This document shows, in pieces, positions 49,173-57,776 of a DNA stretch of 64,000 bases. Under the pieces are notes generated by a model. The model made no database searches. It was not told where the DNA came from and was given only the letters and a program-made list of their open reading frames with translations. The stretch's first letter is position 1, and each line of letters begins with the position of its first letter. The position numbers and the translations under genes were made by a program. The stretch spans positions 744,001 through 808,000 of the forward strand of contig JBLWGC010000230.1 in assembly GCA_048772705.1 (NCBI GenBank), in the 5' to 3' direction. Source of the DNA: Leidyana gryllorum EB-2025a. Taxonomy: Eukaryota; Apicomplexa.

Positions 49173-52100
49173 CTAAGCATATGAAGTCTCAACGGGCACC
49201 TCGTAAGTTTCGTAATCCCCTGCGGGCTCAGCTCCGGCATTCTCAACCCACTCAGCTTCAGCTTCCGGACCAGGAGCGCCACCACCGAGACTCTTGTAAC
49301 CCATAGCCGCAGCTCCAATGGCAGCTGCACCCGCTCCGGCGCTACCAACAATCACCGCAGTACTCGGACCTCCACCGCCTCCTGTGGTGGTGGTAGTCGT
49401 CGCTTCAGTCACTAGAGGCTCGGTTTCGGCCGGTAACGAGGGCTTCACGGTCTCAGATGCTCCCACAGTCGTTGATGCCACTGGAGGAACCGTGACAGCT
49501 GCTTTGGTGGTGGGTTGCGTAGCCTCAATCGGGACGGTAGCGATCCCTTGAGTTGTGGTGGTCGGCATAGTCGCCTCAATAGGAGCAGTAGCAATACCCT
49601 GAGTAGTGGTTGGCATAGTGGCCTCGATCGGGACAGTAGCCAGGCCCTGGGTGGTTGTAGTGGGCATAGTGGCCTCAATGGGGACAGTAGCCATACCCTG
49701 AGTAGTGGTCGTCGGCATAGTCGCCTCAATAGGAGCAGTAGCAATACCCTGGGTGGTGGTCGGCATAGTGGCTTCGATCGGGACGGTAGCGATTCCTTGA
49801 GTAGTGGTGGTGGGCATAGTCGCCTCAATAGGAGCAGTAGCAATACCCTGAGTAGTGGTGGTGGGCATTGTGGCCTCGATCGGAACAGTAGCGATGCCCT
49901 GGGTGGTGGTGGGCTCAGTGTGCTCAGCGGTCAGAGTCATCAGGCCCTGAGTGGTAGTGGTGGGCATAGTCGCCTCAATAGGAACGGTAGCGATACCCTG
50001 AGTAGTGGTGGTGGGCATTGTGGCCTCGATCGGAACAGTAGCGATGCCCTGAGTGGTGGTCGGCATAGTCGCCTCAATAGGAACGGTAGCGATACCCTGA
50101 GTAGTGGTGGTGGGCATTGTGGCCTCGATCGGAACAGTAGCGATGCCCTGAGTGGTGGTCGGCATAGTGGCCTCAATAGGAACGGTAGCGATACCCTGAG
50201 TAGTGGTGGTGGGCATTGTGGCCTCGATCGGAACAGTAGCGATGCCCTGGGTGGTGGTGGGCTCAGTGTGCTCAGCGGTCAGAGTCATCAGGCCCTGAGT
50301 GGTAGTGGTGGGCATAGTCGCCTCAATAGGAACGGTAGCGATGCCCTGAGTGGTAGTGGGCTCAGTGTGCTCAGCGGTTAGGGTCATCAGGCCCTGAGTG
50401 GTAGTGGTGGGCATTGTGGCCTCAATCGGGACGGTAGCAACACCCTGAGTAGTGGTGGGCTCAGTGTGCTCGGCCGTGAGGGTCATCAGGCCCTGAGTGG
50501 TAGTGGTGGGCATTGTGGCCTCAATCGGCACTGTAGCGATGCCCTGAGTGGTAGTGGGCTCAGTGTGCTCAGCGGTTAGGGTCATCAGGCCCTGGGTGGT
50601 AGTGGTGGGCATAGTCGCCTCAATCGGGACGGTAGCGATACCCTGAGTAGTGGTGGGCATAGTGGCCTCAATTGGAAGGGTCACGACGCCTTGTGTGGTG
50701 GTGGTCGTGGTGGTCGTCGTAGTGGTGGTGGTCGTCGTAGTGGTGGTGGTCGTAGTGGTTGGAATTGTTGTGGTGGTTGCCTCAGTGGTGGTCTTGGGGG
50801 ACGGAGTGGTGCCTCCCTCTGCCAAACAGCGATCGACATCAGCGCTATGTTTGAGACAGCAGTTGACTATGGTAGCGGAGCAGACCTTAGGGTCCCAGCC
50901 GATTTGACAGTAGTCCCAGTCCCAAGCGGTGAATTCCTGGCAGGGTCCACAAAGGTTGGTGTCCTCAGGGAGCGGTGCATAGCAAGGCGGGTTGGGTTCC
51001 GGCGTGATATCGGGATCACTGGTGTCGAGACAGTACTGCTTGTTGGAGATGGACCAGTTGGAGCAGCATTTCTCGAGGGAGTCGTTACACTCAAAGTTGG
51101 TTAGACCAATCTGGCAGCTTCGGGAGCTCCAGCTGGTTCGTTCGTCACAGTGAGAGCAGACATCCTTGAGGACTGGGTGAGGTGCAAAGCAGACGTCAGT
51201 GGGTTGAGTACTCTTTGGTGCCTCGGCGGTGGTCGATCCGCTGCTCTCTTCCTCGTCGATACTGTTGTCGAGACAGTGTTGTTTGTTGCCAGAGACATGT
51301 TTGGAGCAGCAGTTGGCGGGGGTGTTGGAGCAGATGAAGTTGTCGTATCCGTTCATACAGTAATTGGAATCCCAGGGTGCCCGTTCCTGGCAGGGACCAC
51401 AGATGGATCGATCTCCGACGACGGGGGCGTAGCAGACGGCGCCTCCTTCATTCGAGTTGGTGGTAGTGGCTTCAGTAGTGGTGGTGGGAGCAGTTGTTGT
51501 GGTGGTGGGAGCAGTGGTAGTTGCGGGCGCCTTAGTGACGAGCGTAGAGGTGACGGAGCACTTGTTATCCGAGGCGGCGAGACCACAGTGTTGGGCTCCA
51601 CTGACGTGGAGGGCCGATTCCCAGACGCATACTTTGGTGTTATCGCAGGTGAGACAGTTGTATCCCCCGGCCTGACAGACAGCGGGCATACCGACATTGC
51701 AGTAAGTAGCGTCAGAGACGCGAGAGCCCGACGCGGTGGATTGGGCAATAGCCTTTTCGACCTGAGTAGCGCTCTTGAGTCCGCACTCTCCGATAGTGGG
51801 GCTCCAGAAGAAGTTGACACAGCCCTCAGTTTGTTGGCAGATGGTCTGACATTCGGCGGCTGAAGCAGTTCGGCGGACAGCATTGTCCATAGTAGACAAC
51901 TTGGTGGGCTCGACATAGCCGTAGATGTATTTGTGGAAACAGGCTTCCCCCGGATTGTTTGCCTCCTGGCATTTCTTCTGGAACTCAGTCGAGTCAGGGC
52001 TCTTGGAGCAGAGGTCGTGACATTGAACGTTGGTCAAAGTCGAGTCGATCGAGATGACGTGATCGCAGTTGGGTCCAGAAGCGCTGGCGGCCGCCGAGCT

Positions 52101-52334
52101 GCTAAGACATTGCGCTTGATTCGAAATAGTCCAGTGCTTGCAGCAATCTTCAATCGTAGACGAGCATTCCGCCTCGTTGCCATTCATCACCATGCACCAG
52201 CTGTTGCTCCAGCCAGTGAAAGTCTGGCACGGCTCACATTTGTTGGGCGTAGTCGCAGACGGGGCGATGCAGGTCGCTCCTGCGAAGGTCTGCAGAAGAG
52301 CTCCAGCGAAACAAGCTCCTATGCTAAGTCTCAT
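49173..52334 (-). CDS. Largest PAN-like/mucin-like protein, four eight-Cys modules, member 11
   Basis: Single exon, 1053 residues from ATG 52334 (the open frame starts earlier at a non-ATG codon). Signal peptide MRLSIGACFAGALLQTFAGA. Order: eight-Cys module (CIAPSATTPNKCEPC ... EDCC ... AQCL), PAN-like part (CFHKYIYGYVEP, SAAECQTICQQTEGCVNFFW, CGLKSATQVEKAI), CLTCDNTKVCVWESA with VSGAQHC, a short Thr linker, then three more eight-Cys modules (CYAPVVGDRSICGPC; CFAPHPVLKDVCSHC; CYAPLPEDTNLCGPC). The stalk of about 400 residues consists of 16-17-residue repeats. A helix (AVIVGSAGAGAAAIGAAAMG) and a tail with EAEWVENAGAEP follow. It is the most complex member and probably reflects module and stalk duplication. 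Confidence 0.78.
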   Translation of the reverse strand: MRLSIGACFAGALLQTFAGATCIAPSATTPNKCEPCQTFTGWSNSWCMVMNGNEAECSSTIEDCCKHWTISNQAQCLSSSAAASASGPNCDHVISIDSTLTNVQCHDLCSKSPDSTEFQKKCQEANNPGEACFHKYIYGYVEPTKLSTMDNAVRRTASAAECQTICQQTEGCVNFFWSPTIGECGLKSATQVEKAIAQSTASGSRVSDATYCNVGMPAVCQAGGYNCLTCDNTKVCVWESALHVSGAQHCGLAASDNKCSVTSTLVTKAPATTTAPTTTTTAPTTTTEATTTNSNEGGAVCYAPVVGDRSICGPCQERAPWDSNYCMNGYDNFICSNTPANCCSKHVSGNKQHCLDNSIDEEESSGSTTAEAPKSTQPTDVCFAPHPVLKDVCSHCDERTSWSSRSCQIGLTNFECNDSLEKCCSNWSISNKQYCLDTSDPDITPEPNPPCYAPLPEDTNLCGPCQEFTAWDWDYCQIGWDPKVCSATIVNCCLKHSADVDRCLAEGGTTPSPKTTTEATTTTIPTTTTTTTTTTTTTTTTTTTTTTQGVVTLPIEATMPTTTQGIATVPIEATMPTTTTQGLMTLTAEHTEPTTTQGIATVPIEATMPTTTTQGLMTLTAEHTEPTTTQGVATVPIEATMPTTTTQGLMTLTAEHTEPTTTQGIATVPIEATMPTTTTQGLMTLTAEHTEPTTTQGIATVPIEATMPTTTTQGIATVPIEATMPTTTQGIATVPIEATMPTTTTQGIATVPIEATMPTTTQGIATVPIEATMPTTTTQGIATVPIEATMPTTTTQGLMTLTAEHTEPTTTQGIATVPIEATMPTTTTQGIATAPIEATMPTTTTQGIATVPIEATMPTTTQGIATAPIEATMPTTTTQGMATVPIEATMPTTTTQGLATVPIEATMPTTTQGIATAPIEATMPTTTTQGIATVPIEATQPTTKAAVTVPPVASTTVGASETVKPSLPAETEPLVTEATTTTTTGGGGGPSTAVIVGSAGAGAAAIGAAAMGYKSLGGGAPGPEAEAEWVENAGAEPAGDYETYEVPVETSYA
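49500..50690 (-). repeat. Coding minisatellite with two alternating 16-17-residue units
   Basis: Roughly two dozen units of 48 or 51 bp. The two main types encode TTQGIATVPIEATMP and TTQGLMTLTAEHTEP. The second type is interspersed, mostly at the N-terminal side of the stalk, in alternation with the first. Variation within types is mainly silent. Confidence 0.88.
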
Positions 52335-52421
52335 GCTGCACAGTGACTGCAAGGGATGAGGCTAATGTGTTATTACGATCAACTTTGCATGCCGTCAAGT
52401 TGGCATTAATGTGCAATGAAC

Positions 52422-53360
52422 TCAGTCTCCACCACGTCCCTTGATACTCAAGTGACGAATAACATTGCATGCCGCGAAAAATCGGTATTGCTCATCCACA
52501 GTCTCGAATGTCACTATCAAAGGATGCTGCTTCTCACTGCTCGTCTCAAAGACTACGCCACATAGATGGGCAGCGGCAGCCTCCGCAGGCAGTGGAGACG
52601 AATTCTTCTCGAATTTAGAGATACTCGAAACCTGAATGTGTGTGTGTGAGTGGAGTGGGGAGTGAGGAGTGGGGGAGGGGGAATTGTGTGTGTGTGGGGG
52701 GGGGGAGGGGGAATTGTGTGTGTGTGGGGGGGGGGAGGGGGAAGTGTGTGTGTGTGAGTGTGTGTGTGTGTGTGAGTGGCACTGACCTGGCTGAGGTCAT
52801 ATATATAGATATTGTCTGCCTCGCCAACTGGTGTGACATTGATATCCTGTGATCGAGAGATTTCACATTCAAGTCGTTCTCGGATGCCGCTTCTTACCCT
52901 CAATCGCTTGTCTAATCTAAAGTGCCCCGCTCGAATTTGGCGCGACTCATCATCGTAGTAGGCAACGGGGAACCCCTCTTGTGCATCCTGTTTGGTAGAA
53001 GGGGGTGTGTGATGATTGAATTTCAATGAATCTCAAAGCCCAGCACGGGCGTCTCACTCACTCATACACTTACTCGTATAAACTCCTTGACTAGGCGCTT
53101 GAGAGCAACTTTTTGTGACTCCTAAGTTGCAATGGTGGGTTAGATCGTTGGCAAAGAGCTCACCTTGGTGGAGACGTCAGTCCCGAGGGAACCGGTCTGG
53201 CGGGGATAACTGTTGGCCCCTCCTGTTGGTATGTTCTCACCTGTTTCTCTGCCGAGGAGTAGGATCCCTTCTTACCTGTGAAGGGTTCGAGCTCGTCACG
53301 ATCGACGTCTTTGTCTCGGCAGCATCCACATTTCTGAAATAAGGATATGGCAAAGTTCAT
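52422..53360 (-). CDS. Small PH-fold protein, IMC sub-compartment protein (ISP)-like
   Basis: Six exons: 53360-53276, 53240-53164, 53121-53074, 52987-52898, 52846-52787, 52631-52422; introns 35, 42, 86, 51 and 155 bp; every junction keeps phase, giving 189 residues. The N-terminus has a CGCC cluster (SLFQKCGCCRDKD) suited to palmitoylation. The rest looks like a PH-type fold: helix ALKRLVKEFIRDAQEG, strands (FPVAYYDDES, GHFRLDKRLRDINV, DNIYIYDLSQVSSI), and a final helix FETVDEQYRFFAACNVIRHL. Apicomplexan ISPs are short PH-fold proteins attached to the inner membrane complex by acylated N-termini. The match here is structural pattern, not sequence search. No Gly2 for myristoylation. Confidence 0.6.
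52640..52779. repeat. GT and poly-G microsatellites in the last intron of the ISP-like gene
   Basis: Three units of a compound repeat ((TG)n, G10, AGGGGGAA) in tandem, then (TG)n. They lie inside the 155-bp intron 52786-52632 and explain its unusual length. Confidence 0.85.
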
Positions 53361-53620
53361 GGCCCCAAAAGCGGCAACTCCATGCGTTTCGAGCAGTGCA
53401 TGTTGTGTTCGAAAGCCATAAGCAAAACTGTCTAATGTGGAGATGGAGACCCCTCTCCTTCTATCTGTCTGCCGTAATCGAACCGCGGGGTGGGGTGGGA
53501 GGCTATAGCGTTTTGGTTACGATTGATTGCGATTGAATGTGATTGAGTTGAGTAGCGAGTGAATGATAGAGTTCGATGGTCTGTTTGCGAGAAAAGACGA
53601 TGGATGGAGACACACGCACT

Positions 53621-54097
53621 TTACTTCTTCATCTTAGCAAGATGAGCTTGGAGGCCGTATCTGCCGGTAGTCTTGGTGTGTTGACCACGAACGCGGAAGC
53701 CCCAGAAGTGACGGAGACCCTTGTTGCAACGGATCTTCTTGATACGTTCAAGATCGTCACGGAGGGCAATATCAACACCGTTGGCTACAACGTGTCTGTC
53801 TTGGCCGTCCTTGAAGTCTCTCTGTCTGTTGAGGAACCAGGTGGGCACCTTGAACTTTTGGGGAGCAGCAATGATGGCGGTAAGCTTCTCGACTTCCTCG
53901 TTGGAGAGTTCACCGGCGCGGCGGTTGATGTCAATGTCAGCCTTCTTGCAGATGAGGATGGCGAAGCGTCTGCCAATGCCACGAATAGCAGTCAGAGCGA
54001 CCCAAACCTTGCGTTTGCCCTCAACATTGGTGTTGAGAATACGCAGAATGTGCTGGAAGTCAGGGCACTGGAGGCCGGCAGGACTGGTGGATGCCAT
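53621..54097 (-). CDS. RPS18: 40S ribosomal protein S18 (uS13)
   Basis: Intronless, 158 residues from ATG 54097 ([20 protein letters not shown]). Family blocks are all present: [20 protein letters not shown] with [36 protein letters not shown], and the C-terminal [20 protein letters not shown]. The length is close to the usual 152. Part of the small subunit head, near the mRNA/tRNA path. The next in-frame start, 33 bases upstream, would add 11 residues not seen in the family. Confidence 0.97.
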   Translation of the reverse strand: MASTSPAGLQCPDFQHILRILNTNVEGKRKVWVALTAIRGIGRRFAILICKKADIDINRRAGELSNEEVEKLTAIIAAPQKFKVPTWFLNRQRDFKDGQDRHVVANGVDIALRDDLERIKKIRCNKGLRHFWGFRVRGQHTKTTGRYGLQAHLAKMKK

Positions 54098-54220
54098 CTT
54101 CAACTCGCAAAAAAAACCACTCCACGGCAAACTTGCCCTATAATTTCTTTTCGCTCAGCGACACAACAATTTCTCTCTCGGAGGCTTTGAGAGAGAGTGT
54201 CCAATCAATACGCAACGCTA

Positions 54221-57200
54221 TCAGAGTGTGATTTCAAGAATGTCCCACGCAAGGAACCCTGTGTGTTGTCTGCCAGCTACCAGCTTGAACACCGAAGTGA
54301 GGCCAGCCGGCCGTTCAAAGGTGCACTTGAGCTCGGGGTACGAGTAGAACATTCCCTTTGGAGGGCCTTCGACTACTTTTGTCCTCGGGATCGCGCCAGC
54401 GCCTATGGGATTCGAGGCCAGGAACCACCAGCTGGTCTGCGGTGTCGGGGTGCGGCCAGCAGCGTAGTCCTCTCCTTGGATGCGAACCTTCGCGTGGCGC
54501 AGCTCAGCCATCGATCCGACCACAAAGATGGCCTGGGATCCCATGTGACGGCATTCGGGCGCGCTCAGCAGTTTCAGCCGTTTGTACGCCTCCGTCGAGG
54601 TCTCGGGGATGCCCTTCTCCGCCACTTCGTCCGCAATGTCGCCTCGCTGCAACAGATAAAAGGCAAACTTCTCCGCAATCAGTGAATCTGTCTTCATGGC
54701 AAACGTCTTCAGAGTGGCCAACGGCGATTTGTCCCAGGCTGAGTTCTGTGCGTTCCGACGAATGTGAAGTAACTGAGGCAGGTTCAACAAGGCCAGGTTC
54801 GAAGCAACGTCCGCACAATCTGTAGCTGTCAACGACTTGAGCTCAAGACTACCTTTGATCAGATTGTCAAAGATCCGCTTGTTGCGACCCACACGCAGTA
54901 AACCGTTAGGACGACGTTCGTATTCGTGCAGTAAGTACGGCACCGAGTCGAACTGTAAAATGATCTCCTTGAGCGCGCGGTTAATCAACATCGACTCGGA
55001 CGACTGAAACTGATCAATGCTTCCACTGAACCGCTCAGACACACGGGGTGGGGCCGCAACCGGACTCTTCGCAGGCGCACGGGTCAGACTACCCCCTGCC
55101 TTCCGTTCTGCAAGCAAACTATCCTGCCGTTCGATGACCAGGTCAACCCGAACCTTTCCAGGTTCGTTCTTTCCAGCTGACGCAATTGCACTTTCTTCTT
55201 TCTCACTGGCACCGATCTCAGGCGTAGTTTCGCCGCTGCCAGCATCTCTCTCACTGATGAGCTCGGGTGCCGCGGTTGACTCGCCAACTTTTTCCACCTC
55301 ACCCGCAATTCCGCCTTCAACTTGAGCACTCGCAGCAGGACCTTCTGCTGCTTCTTGTTCTTCTGCTGCTGCCGCTGGTGCCGCTGATGCCGTCTCCGGT
55401 GCCGCTGATGCCGTCTCCACTGCCGCTGACGCCGTCTCCGGTGCCGCTGGTGCCGTCTCCGGTGCCGCTGGTGCCGTCTCCGGTGCCGCTGGTGCCGTCT
55501 CCGGTGCCGCTGGTGCCGTCTCCGGTGCCGCTGGTGCCGTCTCCGGTGCCGCCTCCGCGTGAACTTTGTCTTTCTCGGCCACAGTTTCCTCTACCACGGC
55601 CGCCGGAGTCACGGGCACCTCCTCTATTGCGGGTTCAGTGATTTGAGCTGCCGTCTCCTCTTCGCCGCCTGCCGTCTCCCCTTCACCTTCTTGCTCCTTC
55701 TCCTCCTCCTCCTCCTCCTCCTCGGCAGTTTGGAGGATGTTTTCGTCTCCTTCTACTGGTTCGGCCTCGCCTTCGCCTTCGCCTGCGGCTTCCTCAGCCC
55801 AATATGCCGAGGCGTCATAATACTGCGGGATGAAGACGTGAGCTGAAGAGGGCGGCCACCATCACAAAGCGGTCTCACCTGGCCATCCTCCTGGTTCCAG
55901 ACCGGGATGGTCCCCTCATTGATGGCGGCTTGAGTCTCTTCGTCAATATAGACATACGACTCCTGTTCCCAGTCGTAGTAGTAGTACGCTGACCAATCGG
56001 GATCAAAGTAGAGCACATTGCCGTAATAATAGTATGTTTCTTGCCAGATGTCATAATACGTAGGCACTGCTTCGTCGTACTCTATGGGAGCGCCCCAATA
56101 CTCTTCTTCGCCCTCTCCTTCGCCCTCTCCTTCGCCCTCTCCTTCACCCTCCTCGCCAGCATCGACTTGTTCCTCTTCAGCTGCGGCCTCGGCCGCCTCT
56201 GCAGCAGTGTCCTCGTGATCTGCCGGGACGCCGCCTTCTTGAGTACTCTCCTTGGCTGTGTCCAGGGGCGACGGTGTGGCTGGCGCGGCCGTGTCGGGGG
56301 TGGCGGGCACCTCTTCTTGGTCGTCCGTAGCCTTGCCGGCATCTGCGTTCTGGGCGAGGGATGCCGCCTTGACTAAACCGGATATTTGCTGTCTGAAACG
56401 ACCACCGCCCGCCTTGGGGTGTTTCGAGACAACTTCGTTCTTGAACGACATACTGGCCCGCACGAGTTCGTCGATGCCCATTATTGGCTGACACGCGAGA
56501 ACATGCCAAGTCACGTGTTGACCAGCAGATGCATTGAAGGCTTCAGTGTCTCGCACTTCTCCGAGACAGTACACATAGCCGGGTTGAGGATCAGATCGCC
56601 TCCGAGTAAACACTTTGAGAGATGGGTACTCAAAGAACAGACCTCGAACCTCCTCAATGGTATCGGGAATCTTTGTACCACAAAATAGGAACCAATCCGA
56701 ATTCTCCACATTGAACGAGAATGAGACATTCGAATTCAATTGCCGCCGCAACGCTCCTACGTGCAGCAGCAACCTGCGGCCCAAAAACTTCCTTTCCGCG
56801 TTCGTGAATGCCTCAATCCTCTGCTGTTGTTGTTCATCCTCACTGTCCGAGTAATACAAATTCGATCGATGCAACAATGTTGACATCAACTTCTCGTTCA
56901 AAGCCTCCTCCATACAATTTGCAAAGTCTCGAATCTCCGGAATACCCGATCGCTGAAGATCGGAAGCTTCGCAGTGCTGACGAAGCATAATTAGCTGCGA
57001 CAAGTTCAGATAAGTCACATTCCCTGTCGCAGTGCGGATCGCTCCAATCGCCTGGTTCTTGATAGAATCCCCCTTAATCAACCGAGACAACAGAGCTTTC
57101 GAACTACCAACCACTAGCACTCCCGACGGACGACGCTCCCATTGGTCCAACTCCTCCTGAAGACCAAATTTCACATGAAAACCAACAACACATGCAACGG

Positions 57201-57704
57201 GCACTGAGGAAAAACAAAACACCGCCAGGACTGGACTCATCAGCCACCCATAGCGACACAACCAACAAAAGCCTCCGACAACGGCCTCCGACAAAGGCCT
57301 CAACACCCAGCACACACGTGTGCAACGTCAAACAACTGTGATGCCAAACAAGTGTGATTCAATACAAGCAACGCCAAACAAGTGTGATCCGAGCACCACC
57401 ACGCATTCTTGAGCTCTATGCCGACGTTGTGGCCTGATCGCAACGTTCGGGCCGTCTCCATGACAAATAGAACACGTCACGAGCTCTGGAGTGCTTGACT
57501 TACCAGGTTCACCAAATCTTCGTGATCCTTGATAAAGTCGTAGGCAGCGTTCTTGATTTCGTCTTCGGGGGCACGGAAAAGATCGATGATCATCTCCGCA
57601 AAGGGTGATCTCATGCGAGAGTGCTGACGCACGGGTGAGGGTGTCTCCAGACTGAGAGTGTGGTTGAGGTTCATAGGCATGGGTATGGTGGTTTCGAGGG
57701 ACAT
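54221..57704 (-). CDS. Large protein with two copies of an unrecognised ~280-residue domain
   Basis: Three exons: 57704-57504, 57156-55879 and 55822-54221; introns 347 and 56 bp; 1026 residues. Two frames that look like separate genes join perfectly in phase at both introns. Two regions, roughly residues 35-340 and 730-1020, are related: each has a helical start, WERRPSGVLVVG (copy 2: YERRPNGLLRVG), a LIKG motif, a LNLSQLIMLRQH helix (copy 2: LNLPQLLHIRRN), and later SDWFLF ... YPSLKVF (copy 2: TSWWFL ... YPELKC). Between them lie EGEGE and Ala/Pro/Glu/Thr repeats (APAAPET units, about 55390-55555) and a Tyr-rich stretch. I recognise no family. No signal peptide. Diverges from the cystathionine gamma-lyase gene with 72 bp between starts. 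Confidence 0.7.
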
Positions 57705-57776
57705 GCCAAGACGGGGTGTGCACTCTTTTTTTGATAACGCTCCGATAGTTTTCACTTGTTGCGTTAATAAAGAATA
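57705..57776. promoter_or_regulatory. 72-bp bidirectional 5' region
   Basis: Lies between the divergent ATGs of the two-domain protein (57704, minus) and the lyase (57777, plus). A/T-rich (TTTTTTTGATAAC, GTTAATAAAGAATA) without a recognisable TATA box. Shared promoter inferred from position. Confidence 0.5.

Noticed and set aside
49515-50381. Plus-strand Ser/Gly/Asn-rich frame opposite member 11
   Set aside because: Shadow of the 48/51-bp coding repeat; no independent support.
49500-50690. Regularly spaced repeats suggesting a CRISPR array
   Set aside because: Units are contiguous, without unique spacers, and translate to a continuous protein repeat in a eukaryotic gene.
54221-55618. Separate gene for the C-terminal half of the two-domain protein
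   Set aside because: The 56-bp GT-AG intron joins it in phase with the upstream frame, and coding character continues above the supposed start.
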